From Eumeta japonica (taxonomy: Eukaryota; Arthropoda; Insecta; Lepidoptera; Psychidae): 64,000 nt of DNA. The notes under the pieces are model-generated. The model ran no database searches. It saw nothing but the letters and a program-made list of their open reading frames with translations, and had not been told where the DNA came from. Shown piece by piece: positions 57,361 through 64,000 of this stretch. The translations under genes and the position numbers were made by a program. The DNA lies in NCBI GenBank assembly GCA_005406025.1, contig BGZK01000908.1, positions 1 through 64,000 of the forward strand, in the 5' to 3' direction. The stretch's first letter is position 1; every line of letters starts with the position of its first letter.

Positions 57361-59372
57361 GGTCAACAGCTTACATACTAATACCGCATGCGCCGCACAA
57401 TGATGTAACTAAATAAATGATTCGGCAACATCGCACAACTTCGTGTTGAAGCGAAGTTTCAGGCTTAGGCTTAACAGAACCAAATTGTAAAGTTGAAGGG
57501 TTTATCAGAAACATTAATTTCGTCACAGGTCTCGCACACCTACCAAGGGTCTATACCAAACAGGTTTTTATTTACATCACAAGATGTTATGTTGTATTGT
57601 AGTATATTAAGGTAACTATTATAATACAAATTTCTTTTATTTCACAGGTTTGATTTTTACCAAAGCTGACTGATATCAACAATTTTATAAATAATTTATA
57701 TGTAATACCCATATGCATTTGTATATTATACATCATTTCGCTTTTTTGGACTTTCGGAAATAGGCAATGCCAATTTAAATCAAAAATATTGCATGTACAG
57801 AGACAGCTTATATATTACTGTAGGCGCAGATTAAACTTTATGGTACGTTATAGGTACTGCAAATAGACAGTTTTACAAATATCAATACTTTTTGACTTCT
57901 GCACTGACAGTTATGGAATTTATTCTGTATATTATCACCTACTCGCAGTAGTGTTTTAATCTCACCCTTAAATGGTGTCTTATGCGAATATATTACGCAT
58001 TAGAGAGGCACGACTTATACAAACAACTGTGCAATATAAACAACTTGCACATAAATATTGAAAATAGAAAGTGGGGTCATCGATATTATCGAAATGATAC
58101 TTGCAAAGATAAAAATTGAGTTCTAAATCCAATAGCACCGCGTATTAAAACTCTAATTTATATTACTAAATATATAAAGTAGTTGCAGAATATACCATCA
58201 GATGACGGTTAATTGGCACTATTAGATTTAGTGTACAATTATTGATTGTATCATATTCCGATTAAACTTTGTTGGGTCAATTTTTTATTAGACAACGTTT
58301 AAAATTCTGCCAGCCGTATATTGAAGTTTGTGTACGCCGCTATACTTATTAAATACGCCTTAAAGGAATTAATAGAAGTGTTCCGAAACAATCTTATGAC
58401 TTTCGAGACCTTGTTAATGACATAAGTTTTCAGTGGTTTACGAAGTTTAACTGCTTGTCTGGATCATTATTATTTTAGGATGCCTACGGTTCATATTAAA
58501 TTTATGTTCTTCGTTAAACTAAACTTTTCGTCCGGTCGTCGACCTCGTGATCGGTTCGCTGAGGTCTAAATAGTTGAGTCTGTGATTAGTCATCATTCGA
58601 TTATTCGGTGCTTTATTATAATATGACGTTTCCCGTAAGTCCGTTATAATTGGTTTTTGAAAGTATAGACAAATTTTAATAAGATTTGTTCATTCATTTA
58701 TTACATTAAATAGTACATGTTATTATTTTGAAAAGTCTTGTAGTGTGGCATTATAAATTTGTGCTTTAAATGTTTAGTCATAAATAGATTTAGAATATTA
58801 AAAAAAGAATCAATGTAAGGTAGTATTAATATCAACTGTTAGATATTTTTCGTTAGATCTATTTCTTTGCTAGAGTTCGTTTAATATTGGTTTTCGGTTT
58901 CACATTTTGTTTTGAACTTTGCTTTGTGATTGTCGAATACTTCAAAATCACTGTGTTGTTCATTTTGGTTAGATTCCTTGAGCATATGAGATAACAAACT
59001 TATCCGATATATTGATATCAAATAGATTATTAACCCATGTTAAAAATTAACAGGTCGTTAAAATAAAATTAAGAACTATTTTATACGGAGACAAAATTCT
59101 AAGTTTAAGTCAGCATTTTGTAAATTATAAACGTACTTCAATGAACTGACTAGACATTTTACACTTAAATCGTACAGATGAAAAAAAAAGATGTTACAAT
59201 AAAGTGTAAACAAAACAATTTGGAATCCATAAACAAACCGGGATCAAGTGAAAAAAATCAATATTAAACGCATTAATGATAAAATTTTAATTTAAAATGT
59301 AAAAATAATCCCTGACAAATAAAATCTTTAAAAAGTGAAATAATGAATAATACGTATTGGTCCTTATTACAA

Positions 59373-59377
<5 letters not shown>
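57361..59377. other. AT-rich region, no gene seen
   Basis: ttcttttatttcacaggttt at 57628 resembles the tail of the LINE at 19591 but nothing else of it is present. No coding motif. Confidence 0.4.

Positions 59378-59410
<33 letters not shown>
59378..59410. repeat. (AT)n microsatellite
   Basis: A run of AT dinucleotides that sits where the left terminal repeat of the neighbouring mariner would be expected. Confidence 0.9.
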
Positions 59411-60612
59411 TATTTTACTCAGCAACTTATTGCTATTTTGTAGGGAGTGACATAATCCAATTGCTGTACAAATTTCGGGACTTCTGAAGAAAAAAAACTG
59501 TGACAAGTGGTCGTGACAATCCTCTCTTGATGTTAACCTAACCTAACTGAACACTACCTAAAGAATTCTGAAGAGAACAAAACAAGTAAAAATCTGAGGG
59601 AGCAAGTTTAGGGCTATATGATGGATGTGTTCACACTTCCCAACCAAACTCTCTCAATATTCGTTGAGTGGCTCAAGATGTGTGTGGTCTGCCGCTCTCA
59701 TGATGAATAACTACACCCTTTCTATTGGTCACGTCTGTTGATTTTCTAGATCTTGCTTGAATCTTATCAGCTGTTGGCAATAGATATGCGAATTGATGGT
59801 TTTGCCCGGCGGTAAAAGCGGTAAAAGCTCATAATTAATAATCCGTTCCAATCCAACTATATACATAGCATCAACTTATTTCGAGTAAATACGCGTTTCG
59901 CCATAATTTCTGGAGCTTGCTCGTCTTTTGACCATGATCTTTCTCGCACGTCCGTGTCGTAGGTAAGCCATTTTTTATCACCAGCCATCAGTCTTTTCAA
60001 AAACAGTTCAGTTTCATTACGTTTCAATAGAGAATCGCAAACGAATACACGATTCATTAGATATCTTTAAATGTGCTTGTGTAGGATCCGAATTTCTAAT
60101 TTTTTGTACATCCAGCTTTTCCCAATGGGTGTAAAGCTAATCAACTGTGTTCATACTTCAAATATCAAAAATGGTGAATCCTCAGCTCTTCAGCTATGTC
60201 GTAAGAACCAATATACCGAGCTTGCTCTACTTTTTTCAAAATAATATCAACTTTACCCGTAACAGGTCGACCAGAGTGAGATTCATCTTTGTCATCAAAA
60301 TTACCGGACTGAAAACGCTTGAACCAGTTTTGTGCTACTCTCATCGACACTGCATTAGGTCCATAAACGTCACAATTTTTTTTTCTCGGCCTGTGTCATA
60401 TTTTTCCCTTTTTGGTAATAAAATTACAAAATCTATCGAATTTCTACGTTAGATTCACTCATTTTGGCAGACAGAAAAATAATAGAAAAAGGGCGGGACA
60501 TGTCACCTATTTAATGGTATCAAAACTGGCTATATATAAACAGAATAAAAAAAAAGATTTCATTGCACCTTTTTGCTTTTAAAATACAAAATAAACTTTT
60601 TTTTCGACCTAA
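59411..60612 (-). mobile_element. mariner transposon, left end lost
   Basis: Right terminal repeat TTAGGTCGAAAAAAAAG on the minus strand starts at 60612 and is followed outward by TA. It matches the terminal repeat of the mariner at 47611, so both belong to one subfamily. The other end merges into an AT microsatellite and no terminal repeat could be found. Confidence 0.85.
59425..60440 (-). pseudogene. mariner transposase (degenerate)
   Basis: Minus-strand translation in several frames: MSMRVAQNWFKRFQSGNFDD, SHSGRPVTGKVDIILKKVEQ and YDIAEELRIHH (60165-60350), MNRVFVCDSLLKRNETELFL, GDKKWLTYDTDVRERSWSKD and FTRNKLMLCI (59857-60057), then LLPP/GKT near 59800, FGWEV near 59645 and a C-terminus QKSRNLYSNWIMSLPTK near 59450. 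The first catalytic aspartate region is GDKKW where GDEKW is usual. Frame changes and stops throughout. Confidence 0.88.
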
Positions 60613-60767
60613 TATTACCTACAATTTACATTGAACTTAAAAGGCCAACACGTTTTATTTATTTTACTTTTTTGAGAATTTGTTTGTCAGGAATTTCAAA
60701 ATTTTTAATTTAAGTTTTAATTTCCTGTATTTACCAGTAGCAATAACTTTATATATTACCAGTAGAC

Positions 60768-60960
60768 ACTTTACGACGGACAACTGTCCATGAGTTCCAA
60801 GGAACCATAAAAGAAAAAGCTGTGGTTTATTTAGGCAAAAGTACTTTTGCCAAAGGCCAAGCCTACGCGGCCTTAAGTCGCATAAAAAGCTTGCAGGGTT
60901 TTGCTACAATATTTGTGAACTTATCCAAAGAAAGGCGTTTAATAATCCTCGAGACAGATT
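60768..60960 (+). pseudogene. PIF1-type helicase C-terminal fragment
   Basis: One plus frame gives HEFQGTIKEKAVVYLGKSTF, AKGQAYAALSRIKSLQGF and ATIFVNLSKERR. G-Q-A-Y-A-A-L-S-R is motif VI of PIF1-like 5'-3' DNA helicases, with the preceding Q-G-T corresponding to the motif V region. No upstream helicase motifs lie next to it, so it is a fragment from a PIF1 helicase or a Helentron-type element. Confidence 0.7.
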
Positions 60961-61605
60961 GGCTTTAGTGGAATAGAAAAGATCGAGGAGCAGGATTTCA
61001 TTACTTTAATTTTATACTAAGTATTGTACTTTATTATTTAACGTTCGTAGTTCGTCCTCCGTACTGTTCGCCGCCGGGAGTTATTCCATTCAGGCTCGTA
61101 CTGTATGAAATCGTGTTTATTAGTTCACTCAATCCAGTTCATTCATTCATTTTATCATTCAATTTACACTTTCATTTACAAATTAACCACAAACTATAAG
61201 GTACTAAATAATATACCAAAATTTCATATCGACCGGATGCGTGTAGTCAGTCAGCTTAGAATCCCTCTGTAATTTATTTACATTTATGCTTCCATATTCT
61301 ATCATCATACCCTGATCCCCATCCATTTATAATCAATCCACAGAAATCATTTCAATGAGTCCAAACACAGTGTGTTGTCCACACACATCTCATCCCTGCT
61401 GTGCATTGGTGAGAGAGTCGGGTATCGTAAAAACTCCAGATATTGTTGTAGCATCAGTTCAAAGTTATGTTTTTGACATCATTGAAGTAAGAAAATACAA
61501 AACTTCGACTTGATCAAACCTGCGGACGATGTTCCCCCATCTATTCATCGACTAACTGATAGTAATATTTTAATGATTTTCTTGAATCATGGAACGCTCT
61601 CGATT
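60961..61605. other. No gene seen
   Basis: 61020-61085 has a GC-richer patch (cgccgccgggagttattcca). No coding motif recognised. Confidence 0.4.
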
Positions 61606-61750
61606 AAGTCACTTTTTGAACGAAAAACACTAAACCGAAATCGGTTCAACCACTTGGAAGCTACGATACTACAGTAGACACATATACATACACATACACA
61701 CGTTAAACTTGTTAACTCCTCTCTGTTTCCATCAAGAGTTAAAAATAGAA
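61606..61750 (+). repeat. LINE/SINE-like 3' tail
   Basis: ccgaaatcggttcaaccact, then ggaagctacgatactacagt, acacatacacacgttaaact and a final ttaaaaatag follow the order of a tail common to lepidopteran non-LTR repeats. No coding part attached. Confidence 0.5.
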
Positions 61751-62719
61751 GTTAGAGGACATTTGACAGTAAACGTTGACACTGCATGCGATTGGTTTTA
61801 TTTTTATTAATTCTAAAGGGTTGTGATTTAATATTTATAGCTCAGGTCTGTAACATCACGCTTAAAGAATTTTCAGAAAACACAACATCGTAATTGAAAG
61901 TCTAAAAAAATTATTTTCATAATTAGGTTTTAAAAATATAATAGACTGTTTGAAAAATTTAGGAAGCCCAGCATAAATGTGTGAAACGCACGATGTATTG
62001 CTTAGTTTGATAATTATATTGCTTACAAAAAAAAAAAACGGTCAAGTGCAAGACAGACTCGCGCACAATATGTTCGGTACAAAATAGTATTTAAACGTAT
62101 GTTTGGCTGGGCCATTAGTAATTTGTATAAATCAATAATAAGGCCATCGATGTTTAATTAGCTGTCGTTTATCCATACGTACTGATATATTTAATATAAT
62201 TATAAATAAATCTGTAAGCTCTCTCTTTGTCTATACAAAAAAATTGTAAAATATTATAGCAACTGTTCGTCTTTAGTCGCAGTTCATTTATGTTTTTATC
62301 ATTTTTTAAAATATGGACATTTTATTTGTTTGTATATCCTCTTATATATATATATATAATGATTTAACCAATCTTGTCAAATATTTGGAATAAAATAATA
62401 ATATGAGACTGCACAAATAAAAGATGATAAATATTGTCTGTGTGTATGTCCTAAAACTATAACACAGTTGAATCGAGATTGAACCAAAAGCAGAATTGAG
62501 ATTGGGAGAAGACTATTGCTTAAGTTTGATTTGCACTCAGAAAAATGTTTCGGTTCTTAATGAAATTTATTTTTGGAATAATTAGCAATCTAAAATTTTT
62601 GGGTATCTTTAGCGTTATCGTTCTACTTAATGAACAAAAAGCGTCGAATAGCATAAAATTATTTATAAACTTACTTAAATTTTATACTTAAGTTTATGTT
62701 TTTAATCTTCATAACTTAC
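61751..62719. other. No gene seen; SINE-like head fragment
   Basis: 62036-62088 (acggtcaagtgcaagacaga, ctcgcgcacaatatgttcgg) is a worn head of the repeat at 24906. A (TA)n run is at 62343-62360. Nothing else supported. Confidence 0.45.
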
Positions 62720-62864
62720 ATAATTCAAATTCTTTGTTATTTTTTTTTGTGAACTTCTTGCCAGGCCAAATTTCATTGAATTTTATTATAGTCATTTTCG
62801 TCGTATAGCTCCATACATAAGGGCATTTTTCAACCTCTATAATAAAACCTTCCATGTCTGCCAT
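62720..62864 (-). CDS. MADF-like first exon (partial gene)
   Basis: From ATG at 62862-62864 the minus strand reads MADMEGFIIEVEKCPYVWSY, then IIKFNEIWPG and NKEFEL, and meets a consensus donor (TTAT|gtaagtt) at 62719. The pattern of an N-terminal acidic start, I-I-E-V-E-K-x-P-x-x-W and a later E-I-W resembles the first helix pair of a MADF domain, a Myb-like DNA-binding fold found in insect transcription factors and in PIF/Harbinger accessory proteins. The frame is open and the donor good, yet no second exon is evident within the next 2 kb to the left. It may be a transposon gene, a captured exon or a real distal first exon. Confidence 0.45.
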
Positions 62865-64000
62865 TTTGTCTCTTCGTATAAAGTGAACACGCGTGCACAA
62901 CATGGCGTCCGCTCAGCACTGATGCCAAACTGATGAAAAGTTTTGATTGTGTGCTGGGTGTCATACAAAATGTATAGAGAGAACGCCCTCGGACGTTCTG
63001 ATCAAAGAATTCTACGACGTCCGATAAACGTGCATCCGGAGCTCGTCAGAATTCTGATCGTATGCGGGGCCTGGAACAAAACGTATGCATAAAATGCCTT
63101 CACGCGGGTGTCAGAAATTTTCTTGACAGAAAAATTCTTATTTTGTGCGCCCACCCTATACATAACTAACATAATATTTAATGGGGCTGTACTGTCGCTT
63201 TATCACGCGGTATAACAACCTACTCAATGTGCAAAAATGTACTTTAACCTTTGCTTCCGCCCACTCGCACTTCACTCTCCGCCAATCGGCACCACGTGTA
63301 TTCAAATAAATTAACGGCGCCCACTCCAGTGAAGTCCAGAAGGAGAGTTACGTGTTTGACGTATATATATGTATATTTGAAATGTATATATATATATTAT
63401 ATATGTATGTCAGTTCTCAGATTCTCTGGTAACTATTAAACTTATAATCCGATTTCGATATGGTGCGATTCTTGTTATATATATATCTTCAGCTGAAAGT
63501 ATTTATTATATTTAAATGGATAATAATTATGTAACACCATCTTGTTCTCAGTATTTTAGTTCACTTTTACGCAGTCCGTTTCTGTTTGGTATTTTAAAAT
63601 ATTTTTTTTAATTTTTTTTTGTTGTAACGGTTAGTCGTAGTACCACTGACTATTTATGTATGTTGTACATAAGATAGTTCGTAGCCTCGGACTGCCTAAA
63701 CCATTAAAACGATTTAAGGCCAAGTGCAATGCCAAACGCGACGCGTCACGCCCCACACTGTTTTGTGAGAAGGAGAATCGACTTAAAGCGGCAGAGTAAG
63801 GAAGATGGATTGTCATTTAGTTACGCAGAACTTTTTGTCGTAAGCGACATTTTAGTTTTTTATTTATAATGAGAAAACTATTTATTATAAACAAAAATGC
63901 TTAAGGCCAACCCTGTATAATTATATTTTACTAATAATGTTTAAATTTTGTTTTTATCGTTTGTCCTGTTAGAAATTTATTGGTATTAGTGTTTTAAGTG
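62865..64000. other. No gene seen; TA-rich microsatellite
   Basis: 62990-63080 contains two related words, ggacgttctgatcaaagaat and gctcgtcagaattctgatcg, which could belong to a terminal repeat of the MADF-bearing element. A degenerate (TA/TG)n run is at 63360-63410. No other gene or repeat supported. Confidence 0.4.

Noticed and set aside
1..64000. CRISPR arrays, operons or bacterial-type signals
   Set aside because: No spaced direct repeats; splice sites, LTRs and LINEs show a eukaryotic genome.

Overview
The window looks like AT-rich, intron- or intergenic-type chromosomal DNA from an insect, most probably a moth or butterfly (Lepidoptera). The grounds are the repeat content: Helitrons with TC...CTAGT ends inserted between A and T, mariner transposons with TA duplications, CR1-like and other LINE reverse transcriptases, a BEL/Pao LTR retrotransposon, and the GGCCAAGTGCGAG-type interspersed repeat with a GGGTACGGAACCCT tail. 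No host protein-coding gene could be supported. Nearly everything recognisable is mobile or mobile-derived, and most of it is decayed. Species and repeat-family names cannot be fixed without a database search.

Layout. 1-6897: a near full-length BEL/Pao retrotransposon on the minus strand. Its 3' LTR is cut by the window start; gag-pol lies at 99-5835 with many 1-nt frameshifts; primer-binding-like site, promoter, poly(A) signal and a 650-bp 5' LTR follow. 6898-14000: AT-rich DNA with a 46-bp-arm foldback and Helitron ends. 14000-21060: a (TA)n tract, a LINE copy with twin-priming geometry, a mariner N-terminal relic, a LINE 3' part (+) and a CR1-like LINE (-). 21080-21310: three strong hairpins. 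22795-24222: a candidate DNA transposon carrying two convergent truncated genes, a THAP zinc-finger exon (+) and a two-exon SWIM-type zinc-finger gene (-). 24900-33830: a SINE-like repeat, an orphan GC-rich block, two Helitrons that keep the C-terminus of a RepHel helicase, and LINE pieces. 38631-39613: a foldback with 225-bp arms. 40713-41879: a third Helitron, inverted relative to the first. 44292-45094: a second, shorter THAP element. 46090-46347: a divergent LTR of the same family as the BEL/Pao element. 47611-48717, 52980-53680 and 59410-60612: three more mariner relics. 60768-60960: a PIF1-type helicase relic. 62720-62864: a MADF-like exon.

The most interesting item is the pair of THAP-containing elements. 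Both have imperfect terminal repeats starting with a GGG-containing end, an inward-facing TGACGTCA motif about 175-200 bp from each end, and a THAP exon starting about 90-110 bp inside that motif and ending at the same splice donor. The longer copy carries a second gene reading inward from the other end. This suggests a two-gene convergent transposon with promoters inside its terminal repeats, here seen only as internally deleted copies.

Limits: alignments were done by eye, exact ends of decayed repeats are approximate, and frame changes may be sequencing errors rather than biology.
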